Shown here one piece after another: positions 20,148 to 31,120 of a stretch of 64,000 nucleotides of DNA. The number at the start of each line of letters is the position of its first letter. The first letter of the stretch is position 1. The notes beneath the pieces are model-generated. The model saw only the letters and a program-made list of their open reading frames with translations, had not been told where the DNA came from and made no database searches. This DNA is from Plantago major (taxonomy: Eukaryota > Streptophyta > Magnoliopsida > Lamiales > Plantaginaceae). The stretch spans positions 62,919,035-62,983,034 of the forward strand of contig CM048844.1 in NCBI GenBank assembly GCA_026545765.1, written 5' to 3'. The position numbers were made by a program, and so were the translations under genes.

Positions 20148-23094
20148 ATGTCCGAGAACGATAGTCAGAATCAACACGAAGTTCATGATTATGATGATGG
20201 AATAAACCAAGGATCCGAGTCTGGTGCGGTAACCTCGTCCGCGTCAGACGATCTGGAGTTGGAGATTCCGCAGAACAGACTTCATGCGGAAGTAAACAAG
20301 GCGGACGTTGTGGAGGTTGTCTCGTCCGGTGATTCATATGCTGGGCATGGGGTCGGTGGCACTGCCGCTGCTCAGAATGATGTGGCGAGTAGCCAAAGAA
20401 ATATTGTGAGAACAAGGGTGCGAGTCCAATCTCGGACCATCGGCAGTGGTGGCATGTCGGCTGGTGGCAGTGTGCTTTGGATGGAGCAGGAAGGCGACAC
20501 TGGTCGTGAGGTAGATGATGTAGAAATGTTTGAGGCTGTTGAGGAGGACCATGTTGTGGCGGAAACAGGTCCGACCAAGCCAAGTACATCTGGGAGACCC
20601 GAAGGTGGAGAAGAAGAGGAGGAAGGAGAAGAAGAGGATGATGACCTGGAGGAAGAGGAGGAAGCCCCTCAAGCTGCTCGTCCGTGGGGACGTTCTGGGC
20701 GCCGACTTGTTTTGCACCCAGGGGTGCCCGCTCAACATAATCCGTCACTGGTTGCGGGTCGTGGGGCTAAGGCGGCGCGGACTAAATTCCCTCGTCCTGC
20801 GTCTGCTGTCGTTATCGCGGACCCCTATGGTGAATTGAATACGGATGGTTTGCTCCCCACCTGTCCGTCCAAGGTGAAGCCTGAGGATATTCCAGAGTGG
20901 AGGCGGAAGTGGGAAATTCCCGAGTCCGTAGAAATTATGGTCCCGGAACTCGGGCACGAATTCTACAATCCGCCAGCGGGATATATGTGTGTGCACGAAG
21001 CGGCTTTCTCCTGCGGATGGAAGGTCCCCATTGACTCCGAGTTCAAGCACATATTGAATCACATCGGAATAGGTCCGAGCTAGGTTATCCCCAAATCCTT
21101 GGGAAACCTGATTTGCTTGGCGGTTTGCTGTGCGAAGAAGGGGCAGTCTGGGAATTTTGAAAACTTCAGGCAGCTCTTTAATGTAACTTTTAGTCCGGGG
21201 AATCCCCTCTTCTACACTTTTGTAAATAGCAAATCGTATAACTTTATCTCTGATCCCATCTCCTCACTTGGATCTAAATGGTGGGAGAAGTACATCTATG
21301 TGCGGATGGCTTTAAAGCCTGGGGAGTCCGTGAGAAGGCGAGAACTGTGGGGGTTGCCCACAAAATTTTTGAGGGAGAGCATTCCGGAATGGCGCCCTCT
21401 TCCTAAAAACGTGGCTCCATGGGTGGCGGAGATCCACAAGAAAAATAATCGGCCAACCTATCCGTTCCACGGATTGATTTGTCAGCCGCTGCCCTATTTG
21501 TGTGGACTGACTGACGTTGTTGAGGTCGGAGGGAAGACCGACTTCTGTAAGGATTTTTCAGGGTTCATGTTTTCTTTCCATCTGTTGAGCGTCATATATA
21601 ATTTCCATATGAGACTGTTGTTCGTAGTTTTATAGATCCGTTGCTGATATCATTTGTTCCTTTCGCAACTTACTGGTTCGAATATATAATGTCGACCCTC
21701 CGAGAGTATAAGAAGCAATAGAGGGAGCAACAAGCTCTTGAACTTGCTACTGGCCAAAGGACCAAGATCATCAATACTTCCGCGAGTTTGCCTATGGAGG
21801 ACCCCAAAAATGCGACCCTATTTGCTGCTGAGGAGTAGAGGCGGAGGAAGGCGGGTGAGGATCCGCAGATCTTGGAGGTGCCCAACAAGGGCAAAGGTCC
21901 TGCGACCCGCAGTACGACTGCGTCGAAGCCACCGACCGCAGGTGCTCCAAGGGCCTCTGGGCCTGGTGGTTCTGCTGCGTCCGCGCCTCCGCGGGATGTG
22001 TTGATGCGGGATGCCATCGTCTCTGGCAAGAAAAGGGGCGCGACCTCAGATGCTTCTCCTGCATCGAAGAGGCAGCTTTTCTCCGCTGTTCTGCCATTAT
22101 CCGATCAAGCGGCCGTTGACGCGGAGTATGAGCGGAGTCGCGGACTTCCTGAGGTGGAGAGGGTCGGAGAAATCCATGAACTCCATTAAACGGTAAGTAC
22201 CTTCCGTGTGTTTTCCTTGTTTGATTTCAGGTTTTGGCTAAAAATATAACTTGTAACTGTGCGGACTTCTTGTAGCTCGGATGCATGATCAAGGCCATGC
22301 AGTGGAAGGCCAGTGAGCGGGCCACTATTGAAGAGGACCTGCATAAGGCGCTGGATGCATCAGCGGAGAAGGTCAAGCGGGCAGAGGCCCAATTGAAGAA
22401 GAAGGACACACTCATCGCCAAGCTGAAGGCTAGCTGGGAGCAAGCAAAGTCGGACGTGGAGTGGTAGGAGAACTTCATCGACTCATCAATGAAGGCGTTC
22501 CTAGAGTCCATGGATGCGCTCCTCGAAGATCTCCAGTTCGCCCGGCTTGAAGCTGTAAAGGACTTCATGAAGTCGGACTCTTTCAAGTTCTTCATGGCGG
22601 ACAAGGCCGATGCTCTCCGCCTGGAGGGGTTCTTATCTGCCATTGGCCAATTACAAGCAAAGGGGCTGGTGTCTCCGAACTTTGATTGGAAGGCGGAAGG
22701 ATTGGATCCATCTGCGGACGCTGGTGGAGTTGAAATCCCGATGGAAATCGTCCCGGATGAGCGGTTAGCGGCGTGTGAGTTCGCGGAGGTGGTCACTGAG
22801 GAAGGTGAAATTGAGATCACCAACGGCGGACCTTTTCTTCCCAAATGTGTCCCGGGGGCTATAGGGAAGGTATGCTTCATGCCTTTCCATGATAACATGA
22901 ATTATCTGAAGAATTGGTACTTCATGCCTTCTCGGATTGTTGGCCATGACGCGGACTTTAACTTGTTCGAGAACATCAAGGCTAACTTTGATGCTGTTGC
23001 TGAGTCACGCATGGGTGCCTCGAATGCCAACCCGTACTCCACCAATCTGCCTGGAACTGATGAAGCCGGCCCAAGCCAGCCCCCTCCTCAATGA
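20148..23094 (+). pseudogene. Transposase_28-type (putative gypsy-type transposon) extra gene, antisense to the Tat element
   Basis: Start chosen at ATG 20148 right after the leader intron. Order: an acidic disordered N-terminus with an E-rich run (about 20600-20670), then from about 20920 the PF04195-like domain (PGYMCVHEAAFSCGWKVP.. then GPS-stop-VIPKSLGNL.. and a WWEKYIYV / WGLP region to about 21600), a basic Ser/Pro/Ala-rich linker (21870-22090), an 83-bp intron (22193-22275, GTAAGT..TTGTAG), a coiled coil (22285-22465) and a C-terminal part ending SQPPPQ. In-frame TAG at 21081, 21719, 21836 and 22465, and frameshifts near 21600 and 22100, make it a pseudogene. Function of the family is unknown. 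GC content is higher than in the surrounding DNA. Confidence 0.7.
22193..22275 (+). other. Predicted intron of the extra gene
   Basis: AAACG/GTAAGTACC at the donor and GGACTTCTTGTAG at the acceptor, 83 bp, T-rich, with a TAACTTGTAAC-like branch region. The frames before and after it are both coding-like. Confidence 0.6.
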
Positions 23095-24134
23095 GAAGTC
23101 CGGGGTATGCCCCGTAGTAATTCTGTAACTTTTGAATATTAATTTTTAATGGCACGGATCTGTTGCCAAGTACACTGATTTGCCGTTCTGTATTAGTAAT
23201 GCAAGTACAATATGCTTCTTTCGAGATATTAATGCTTCTGTTCTTATGCTTTCTTGATCCGTCATGTAATGCGTAGTCTTAGTAATCTGCATAAATACAC
23301 AACTCTTGCAAGCTCGGATCACTTTGAGCAATATTTGATGTAAAGCAAGTAGTCTGATCCTCGGACTACTCGATAGATTTAACCTTCGGGTGTTTCTGCA
23401 AACGAAGTTTGTTGGACTTGCTGATGAATGAATACTCGGATACTTCTATAGGGAAGTTAAAAACATGGGCTCAATATGATCAGCTGGGGTAAGCCCAAAT
23501 GATCCAATACTGTTTGGCCCTTACGGATGGCCCAAGCCCATCGTCGACGTCAGTCTTCTTACGTGGCGGATGCTAATTGGTTCGTCCTATCTATAAATAC
23601 CCGATTTCCCCACTGCATTGATCGCATGGATCTGATTCTAATTTTCATCTTGTTGAAAATTTCTTCCTTTCTTCTTTCTCAAGCTCGGACTGATCTGGCA
23701 GTTTGAGCCTAGTGGTCTCAATAGGAAGACGATTTCTTGACTAGTCTCCCGCTCGAGACTCCCGTCCACTCTCAAATTGGCATGTGTTGTTCTGAGTTTG
23801 AGAGTGGCGTGAGTCTAGAGGGATGGATTACTCAAGATCTGTTGTTAGGAAACGTAGATCTTCGGAAAATTTCCGATCTGAGTAAGCTAACGGACAACCT
23901 CATCGGTCGTATGCGTGATCCACCCGGTAAGAGCTTTTCCCGAGAGGCTGCTGGCGGGTGGATCATGATATGATCAATGTGTCAGATCCGTATTTTGGAT
24001 TCAAACGAATGGATATGTTGAAGAATGTTAGTGTCCGGAGGTTGATTCTTGATTTGTTCGTGTTACAGGTACATCCCATTACTCGTTGTCTATAGAAAGA
24101 TTGATGCTGTTGGTGTGCTAATGGACCTTTTTGC
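23095..24134. other. Untranslated region with a second plant-type promoter
   Basis: Between the extra gene and the integrase end. No good open frame. It holds a promoter-like block on the plus strand at 23529-23599 and a short leader after it. The stretch 23737-23973 is open but resembles nothing I know and contains a short inverted repeat (CTCCCGTCCACTCTC / GAGAGTGGCGTGAG). Confidence 0.4.
23529..23599 (+). promoter_or_regulatory. Promoter-like block: site II, GACGTC, ACGTGGC, TATA
   Basis: GGCCCA (23529) and AGCCCA (23535), GACGTCAG (23546), ACGTGGC (23561) and TATAAATA (23592), in normal plant order and spacing. What it drives is unclear; the sequence behind it is a pyrimidine-rich leader without a preserved gene. 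Confidence 0.45.
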
Positions 24135-26205
24135 TTGAGGGATCCTTTGGCGAATTTATGGTGCAGTGAGCCCAGAGTACACCGTCCAGGTCATCCGCCC
24201 AACTATCCTGAGAGGTCCCTAGTCGCTTTTCCATGATCTCAACAATTATTTTGTTCGTGATTCAACTTGTCCATTAGCCTGTGGATATCCGACAGATGTA
24301 AAGCATTGCTCAATCTTGAAAGAGGCTAACCATTCCTTGAGTCTGTTGCCTGAAAAATTGAGCACCATTATCCGAGACAAGAACTCTCGGTAAGCCAAAG
24401 CGACAAATGATGTTTTTCCAAATGAAGGTCCGCACACGGCTTTCCGTGATAGTGGCCACTGCTTCCGCTTCTACCCTTTTGGTGAAATATTCCACAGCTA
24501 CAATTAAGAATTTCTTCTGTTGAGTGCTTCTTGGGAAAGGTCCGACAATATCAATGCCCCATTGATCAAACGAATATGCTATGACTGACGGAATCATAGG
24601 GTGTGTCGGACGATGGGGGATGTTTGCATAATACTGACAATCAGGGTAATTTCGGGTGAAGCTCGCAGAATCCTTATCAATGGTAGGCCAGTAGTAACCT
24701 TGTCGGATGATCTTTTGAGCGAGAGTCCGCCCACCAGAATGTCTTCCGCAGCTTCCACTGTGAATTTCCTCAAGCACCGTCCTCGCTTCTTGTGCATCCA
24801 AACATCTCATATGTGTCCCAGCGAAGGATTTCTTATACAAATCTTCCCCAAGTATGAAATACCTGTTTGCTCGGCGCTGTACACTATCAGCAGGTAATGA
24901 TCCGTCCTTGAGGTAACTAAAGATATCAGTCATCCAATTTCTTCCTGTTCCAGTGATCATAATGGTTGGAGTAGGACTCATGACGGATGAGTTCTTAATT
25001 GTGAGTAGAATGACTCTCCTTGTATCCAAAGCAGCTGTTGCGGACGCATACTTTACCAGAGTGTCCGCTCTTTCATTCCATTCCCTATTAAATTTTTCCA
25101 GGGTAAACTCATCGAAGTGACTCACTTCTTGCTTCAGTAGCTCAAGATATTTGACCATTGAAGGGCCTGTTGTGGCAAAAGCACCAGAAAACTGGGCTTC
25201 AACCAACTGTGAATCCGTGTAAGCTTTGAGTTTCTGGACTTGTAGGGACTTGGCTATACGTAGTCCGACCAATAGTGCTTCATATTCAGCTTCATTGTTT
25301 GTAACCTTGAAGTCCAAGGATATCGCATAGTCGAGTTCTGCGCCATTAGGGCTTTTAAGATAGATTCCAATGCCTCCCACTCTTCCGGTGGATGAACCAT
25401 CCACTTCCAATGTCCAAATATCGGTGGGCTGTTCCTTGGTTTGGGGATCTTCTATAAGCTCCTGAATTTTTAACCTTTGTTCCTCCTCCTTTTGAGTATC
25501 CCGGTCAGAGTTATCAGTATTTGATTCTCTTGTGATATCATCAAGGAGGAACATTTGGTTGACCCGAGTTTCTTCCCATGACGTAGTTTGAGATTGATTG
25601 ATGAACTGAGCATCTTCAAGAATATCTGGGTTGATCTTTGGCGGAACTGACTTGCGTTTGATCTGCTTGGTAATCAGGCACCCAAAGGCCTGTTTATCCG
25701 AGATTTTCTCTGACTCCGCTTCAGGGTACTCCGCTAGGAAGTCAGCAATAACTTGAGTTTTTTTTGCTGACGGAGCCTGATAGCTAATGTCGTATTCGCT
25801 CAGCTCAATTGCCCACTTAGAGAGTCGTCCAGATTGGTCAGGCTTTCCAAGGACCTGTTTTAAAGCTTCCGTGGTTAGGACTACTATCTTATGAGATTTG
25901 AAATAGGGCATTACCCGCCTCGCAGTGTAAACCAAAGAATATGCAAGTTTCTCAATCTTTACGTATCTTGTCTCCGCCCCAGCAAGGGCTTTACTAAGAT
26001 AGTAGATTGACATGTGATCATTAGCTTGGATCCATACTAATACGGAACTCATTGCCTCTTCCGTAATTGCTAGGTAGAGGTAGAGTGGTTCTCCTTCTAC
26101 GGGTTTGGCGAGCAGTGGAGGGGAGTGGAGGTACTTTTTCAAGTTTTCAAAAGCCTCGGAACATTCCGCAGTCCACTCAAAGTGCTCTCCTCTCCGGAGT
26201 CTCAT
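24135..26205 (-). pseudogene. Tat-lineage pol: RNase H, archaeal-type RNase H, integrase
   Basis: The long frame runs from 26205 to 24310. Seen in order: reverse transcriptase RNase H (FEWTAECSEAF, LYLYLAITEEAMSSVL, IYYLSKALAGAETRY), an archaeal-type second RNase H (WTLEVDGSS, NNEAEYEALLVGL, YTDSQLV), the integrase zinc finger (HSGSCGRHSGG.., NYPDCQYY) and the core (GIDIVGPFP, VLVSDNGAQF). A frameshift near 24350 shifts to the frame 24437-24246 with YPQANGQVES; another near 24246 gives IMEKRLGTS..GVLWAH to about 24135. The reverse transcriptase proper is missing upstream. Confidence 0.85.
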
Positions 26206-26612
26206 TCCATCTTTTTAAGCACCTTTTGTTAGTCTTTATTTGTGTTTTATAATATTTCTTGTGTGTTTTTATGTGTCTTTGTGTTTTAGTTGTGTTGTAC
26301 ATGTTTCCATTTGTTTAGGTGCGTTTTGGAGGAAAAATGATACTTTTGGACTTGCTTTGATTCCAATGAAGATTCATAGTGACAAATTAAAGATTAAAAG
26401 AATTTAGAGCCTTTAAAATGATGCAAAATGGTGAAAATGGGAGTGGATTCGGTGTTTGGACGAAGATTTTGGAGTCACTTAAGAGAAACTTGCAAAAAGT
26501 GGAATTAAGGGAGCAACTTTTGTATATCGTCCATAACTTTATCATATGAACTCCGATTGACCATTCGGAGACAATTCAAAGAGCTACAACTTTTGTGAAG
26601 GAAGCATGGCGA
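26206..26612 (+). mobile_element. LTR-like fragment
   Basis: TTTTTAAGCACCTTTTGTTAG.. followed by T-rich DNA resembling the first 130 bases of LTR G (17034). It lies between the truncated Tat pol and the gypsy LTR at 26613. No complete end is seen. Confidence 0.35.
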
Positions 26613-28286
26613 TGTGACAATGAAATGTGCGATATAGCATACTTTTAGACCCTCGTTTGTTGCCCAAGATGCAATATTTGTGTCATTTTATGGTTAATTA
26701 CCAACTTTGCCTGTTTTATGTAGGTCATGATCTCGGTTTTGAGGATTTGCACGATTTCAGGCACCAAAACGGCATAATTGTGCCAAATCGAGAGATGGAA
26801 GCAAATACGCCGGATCAACCGTTGCACTGACTTCGAGGAATCAAAACATGTCATACGACAAACCAGCGCAAGGGTAATTGAAGATGCTACAACTTTGTAG
26901 AACACATGATCGAAGGTGCAAAACCGAGGAAAGTAAAGAAGCATGAAAATTCTACTTTGAGCTAGAGAAGTCCGATGAGGTCATTCCACCTACCTTTGCA
27001 AAGATTTCAAATTCCTGAGAAATGCTGAAGAAGGACACTTTTCAAGATAACGAGGTTACGAGGCTCGAAATCGAAGAACGATGAAAATCTTCCTGGGAGA
27101 AATTGACCAGAGCACTGTTTTGGCTGTACATGAAGTTCTAGAAGTCCGATTCAAGTTAATGATCTATCGATGGAAAGATTATTGAAAATTCTAAAACTTT
27201 GCTGCTTCACACTTTCCAAGAAAACGACATTTAGAGGTCCGAAATCAGCCCGGAAGGTGAAATAGCTTACACTTGGGCCAGACAGCCTTTCTCCGCTCCG
27301 TCAGGCCTCAGCCTGCCTTTTAACCTTTCTTACTGGCCAAGGACATCCATAACAGTATAAATAAGACCCTTGGGGTCTCAGAATCATTCATCACCTACCA
27401 AAAACCCTGGCCGTTAGGCAACCAGTCCTCGGGCAAGTGAAACCCCAAGCCTACAACAGCTTATGATCGACATCAGGGAGGCATGGAAATCGAAGAAGAT
27501 GGAGGAAACCCTAGCAACTGCACGAAGACATCAAAGACTATGCTTTTCTTTTCCTTTTCTTCTTCTGATTTCGATTTCTTCCTTCTTCAAGGAGATTTCG
27601 ATTTCTTCTGTCTTGTTCTTGTTGGTTTCGATTTCTGTTCTTGATATTATGAGTAGCTAACTTTCATTTGTAAAGGTGAACCGCCGTAACTCTGCTTTTT
27701 CTACTTCTTTATATACCATGATATATTAATGAATTAGTTTTAAAACGTAATTCGTGCTTGTTCTTTATTCCTCCGACTCTTTATGTGGGAAATCCTTACT
27801 AACTACGACTTGGTAACGGATTATATATTATCCTGTGTGATTTGTCTGAAAACGTGATGAGATAGTGTGTTGAATGACACAACACATAGTTGGTGTGTGA
27901 AGGTGTCTGGATTAACTACGACTTAATCCTTTTGGCATGTTTCTTTGCTGCCTGAAGACGGCTAGTACGTTGTTTGATTCTAAGTAGTTGGGAGTAGCAT
28001 AGCAGAGAGAGGTTAGGGATCCTTTACGCCCTTCCATTATTGATTTACAACAAAGCAATTTACTGCGATTTAATTAGTCCGTCTGAGATTAAGACTGTTT
28101 ACTTTTCTGCATTCAATTACAACGTTATTTGCTTGTTCCTATGCTAAGTGTCCGTGGAGAACGACGTCCCGAGTCAACTTTCCGCTACAAACTGTGGATT
28201 TGAGGACTTTCGACTTATAAATTTAATCTTGATTGTATTTAGGGATTACAGGTTCTACAACGGAAAACGAAATCTCTTAGTTCACA
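26613..28286 (+). repeat. 5' LTR of gypsy element D
   Basis: Starts TGTGACAATGAAATGTGCGA; ends ..TTCACA a few bases before the primer binding site. TATAAATA at 27356-27363. It is about 290 bp longer than the solo LTR at 2538 because of extra sequence around 26950-27250. Confidence 0.75.
27356..27363 (+). promoter_or_regulatory. LTR D TATA box
   Basis: TATAAATAAGACCCTTGGGG, the same 20 bases as in the solo LTR at 3071. Confidence 0.55.
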
Positions 28287-28294
28287 TTAAAATT

Positions 28295-28312
28295 TGGCGC
28301 CGCTGCCAGGGA
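28295..28312 (+). other. Primer binding site, tRNA-Asp type
   Basis: TGGCGCCGCTGCCAGGGA, close to the complement of the 3' end of plant tRNA-Asp; typical of Athila and related gypsy elements. Confidence 0.75.
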
Positions 28313-28461
28313 CACTTGACCGCTCAAGCAAGTTTCAATTACCCAAGATAAGTTGAAATCTTTCTTTCGCTTTTAATTTATGCACTGCCTTTTTAATACG
28401 TACTGCATAAACCCAATAAAATCAAAAAAAAAAAAAAATCTATGAGAATCTATCTCCACAG

Positions 28462-28626
28462 AAAAAAATCCAAAAAAAATATTTCCTTCCCATATTAGTT
28501 TACTTATTCAAAAAATCCAAAAAATATTTTTCTTTTCCGCATTAGTTTACTTACTTATTCAAAAAATCGAAAACATATTTTCTTTGCCGTCTTAGTTTAT
28601 TTTCTTATTCAAAAACCCAAAAATAA
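28462..28626 (+). repeat. About 52-bp tandem repeat in the gag leader
   Basis: Three and a half units, each AAAAAATCCAAAAAATATTT..TTAGTTTACTTA..TTATTC. Non-coding, between primer site and gag. Confidence 0.8.
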
Positions 28627-28720
28627 GTGATTTTTGATTTCTGTTTATTTTCTTTCTAAGTATTCTATATTCGTATCTACAAAAGCTTGTCTGTTATTGC
28701 TCTTACTAAACAGGAAAAGC

Positions 28721-29332
28721 ATGGAGCTAACTAGTGACGCAAACAAGAAGGGTACCAGCAATGAGTTTCACCCTGGTTACATTCCATTGTGCAAAGATGA
28801 AAGAACTATCAGGGAGATCAGCATGCCGAAACCAAGAAGGAGTGAAAATAGGATCCAACCACATGTAAGGGAGTACGGATTTGATCTAACTCTGATTAGC
28901 GCACTACCAATGTTCGGAGGAAGAGAAGGAGAGAATGAATACGAGTTCATGTACGCATTCGAATCTATTGTGGAGTAGTTTTCGACGAAGGGGCTAACCG
29001 ATGGTGAGCTGAAATTCTGCTTCTTCATCAAAACACTGGAGGGAGCAGCAAAAAGATGGATAGATTCAATCAAAGAAGAAGTCATTGAATGGGAAGAGCT
29101 GAGGAGTATGTTCTTGAAGAGGTTTCTGGGGCTTGCAAGGGTTATGAGAGAAAGGTGGATGATATCCAACTTTGTTCAGAGACAGAAGGAATCTTTTCAT
29201 GATGCATGGGAAATGTTTAAGGAGATGCAGTACAACTGCCCCCAACATCACTTTACTTCGCGGCAGCTTTGTGAGTATTTCTACATAGGAGTAAGAGAGG
29301 AGTTCAGAGACCTTATAGATGTTGTCATACCC
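28721..29332 (+). pseudogene. Gypsy element D gag, N-terminal part
   Basis: ATG at 28721 (MELTSDANKK..). The frame carries an Athila-type Retrotrans_gag domain: PMFGGREGENEYEFMYAFE, then after an in-frame TAG at 28976, TDGELKFCFFIKTLEGAAKRW, EELRSMFLKRFL, and ESFHDAWEMFKEM. It stops at 29332 where an LTR is inserted. The rest of the element is not found in the window in this orientation. Confidence 0.8.
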
Positions 29333-30645
29333 CAGATTTTGACGTACCTTAGTACTTTTTGTCCTTGCATGATTTATTAGTGTTACTTTATTTGTCTCGA
29401 AGTATATTAGAATTATTTTAATACGTTGGTGAAGTTTGTTTTAAAAGTTTATTATTTATTTTAGAAGTCAATGTAACTTGTCAATTTGTAATATGTGTGG
29501 TTATTTATTTTGTATTTTCATTAAAGAAGAGAAATTATTTTTGGTGTAGTTTTTCCTACTTAAAACTTTGATTATTTTATCCTTTAATTTGTTGGTGTAA
29601 TTATTTTAAAATAATTGGAATGACCTCTCTTAAATTTATCTTTATGAATGATTAATGTGACAAGACTTCTTTTTAATTGTCTAACTTAATAGAAGTCTTT
29701 ATGTGTGCTTTATTGATGATTTATTTGAAGATTCTTCATTTTAATCACTCATTCAATACAAGTCATTATTTGTTTGCTTTGATTAATGTAAAATGTGAAG
29801 AGTCACTTTTAAATTATGTAATTTGAATGTATGTCATTATTTGTGTGGCTTTATTTGAGGTTTTAAAGAGAAACTTCAATTGTGTTTATGTGAGTCCATT
29901 ATATGTTCAATTAATAGTAGTTAAGTTAGAAAATTTAAATGTATGCTTTTATGTATTTGTGTGTCTTTATATCTGTGGTTTGATTAATTTATAATGTGAA
30001 GAGTCACTTTTGAATTATGTAATGTACATGCATGTCTCTATGTGTGTGTGGCTCTCTTAATGTTTAGAAATTAAAATGTTATTTTGTATTCATATATTTT
30101 AAAATAGAAGAGTTTGGAAACTTGAAGCTTCTTTAATGAATAAAATATTTTTATTTCTTTTCATGTTACGGTACGAAAGGTCGCTTGTAATGTCGAATGA
30201 TACATGCTATGTTTCAGCTATGTTTCGATCAACGTTCTGATTTTCTTTTCATTTCTCTTTTATGTTACTTATGCATGTCTAATTGTAAGTTAAATATTAC
30301 ATAGGCAAGTTCAATATTTTGAGTTTAATTGTTACATATGCATGTCTAATTGTGAGTTCAAGTTAATTGCTCTAAATGTTACATTTTTTGGTGTGTCACA
30401 TTTCATTTTTGTGTACAAAGGACCCTAAGTCCTGCCAAAAATGGTTTTGAAGTTTTTTCTAAGTAAAATATGATCATTTATCATTAGTTATTGTGTTTAA
30501 ATGTTTGGAAAAAAAATGTGAAAGGTCTCTCTTAATTTTGCACCTTTATTGTTGGTTTTAAAATGAGTTTTAAGTGCAATTTAAGCCATTTAAATTGCCA
30601 TTTATTTTTACCTCTTCAACCCTTTCATCTTCCCTAAATCCACCC

Positions 30646-30653
30646 TATAAATA
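30646..30653 (+). promoter_or_regulatory. LTR E TATA box
   Basis: CACCCTATAAATACCCTC, followed by a C/T-rich leader. Confidence 0.5.
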
Positions 30654-30926
30654 CCCTCTTTTTCCAGCCCTCATTCGTCCAAAAACATTTTGGGCATTTT
30701 CTTCAAAAAAATTTTCAAGTACTAATGTCTTTTTCTTTCAAGTTTGTAGCTTGTTCTTCGTGCAAGTACTTTCATGGTTTCTTGCTCTTCATAACCTTCA
30801 AATGTGAGTGTTCTACAAAACTATATATATATATGTATTATTTTCAAAAGCTAGAAGGTATTTTAATATGTTTTCAACTTATATATATAAGTAATGCATG
30901 GTTTCCAAAACACACGTTCTATTTGG

Positions 30927-30928
<2 letters not shown>

Positions 30929-30965
<37 letters not shown>
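30929..30965. repeat. (AT)n microsatellite
   Basis: About 18 AT units. Confidence 0.9.
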
Positions 30966-30975
<10 letters not shown>

Positions 30976-31120
30976 TGATTGTTATTTTGTTTTGATTGAC
31001 GGTTCAAGAAAGATACGTACGTTTGGTTCAGGTTAATTGGCTGTAGTTTGGTCAGTTGTGTCTAGCGAGCTACTTGTCAGTTTCCTTTGCCCATTCCCTT
31101 TAAATCGAGTGATAGAAGTC

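Larger units (their letters stand above)
17938..26205 (-). mobile_element. Tat-lineage gypsy element, minus strand, with antisense extra gene
   Basis: On the minus strand the order is RNase H, second (archaeal-type) RNase H, integrase (26205-24135), a long 3' region, a G-rich polypurine tract (19067-19046) and an LTR (19045-17938). The second RNase H domain marks the Tat lineage of Ty3/gypsy elements. The 5' part (LTR, gag, protease, most of reverse transcriptase) is missing; the sequence ends near 26205 against another LTR fragment. Between integrase and LTR lies a gene on the opposite strand. Extra genes, also antisense ones, are known in this lineage (for example gene 23 of maize Grande). 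Confidence 0.75.
26613..29332 (+). mobile_element. Gypsy element D: LTR, primer binding site and part of gag
   Basis: LTR 26613-28286, primer binding site 28295-28312, AT-rich leader, then gag from 28721. At 29333 it is cut by another LTR. The tRNA-Asp-type primer site and gag resemble Athila-type elements. Solo or broken LTRs of the same family are at 2538, 13153 and 49327, so this copy identifies the family. Confidence 0.8.
29333..31120 (+). mobile_element. Solo or truncated gypsy LTR E (TGTCATACCCC start)
   Basis: Begins TGTCATACCCCAGATTTTGA, a start typical of chromovirus (Tekay-like) LTRs, inside the gag of element D. TATAAATACC at 30646 with a pyrimidine-rich leader supports an LTR. 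It contains a run of (AT)n. Its right side is cut by the Athila-type element at 31121, so the 3' end is not certain. No coding region is credible. Confidence 0.5.

Noticed and set aside
20143-20748. Long antisense frames opposite the Transposase_28-type gene
   Set aside because: High-GC mirror frames of the real gene; His/Pro/Leu-rich without motifs.
22227-22898. 223-codon minus-strand frame, Ser-rich
   Set aside because: Shadow of the coiled-coil part of the extra gene on the plus strand, which has better codon pattern and splice context.
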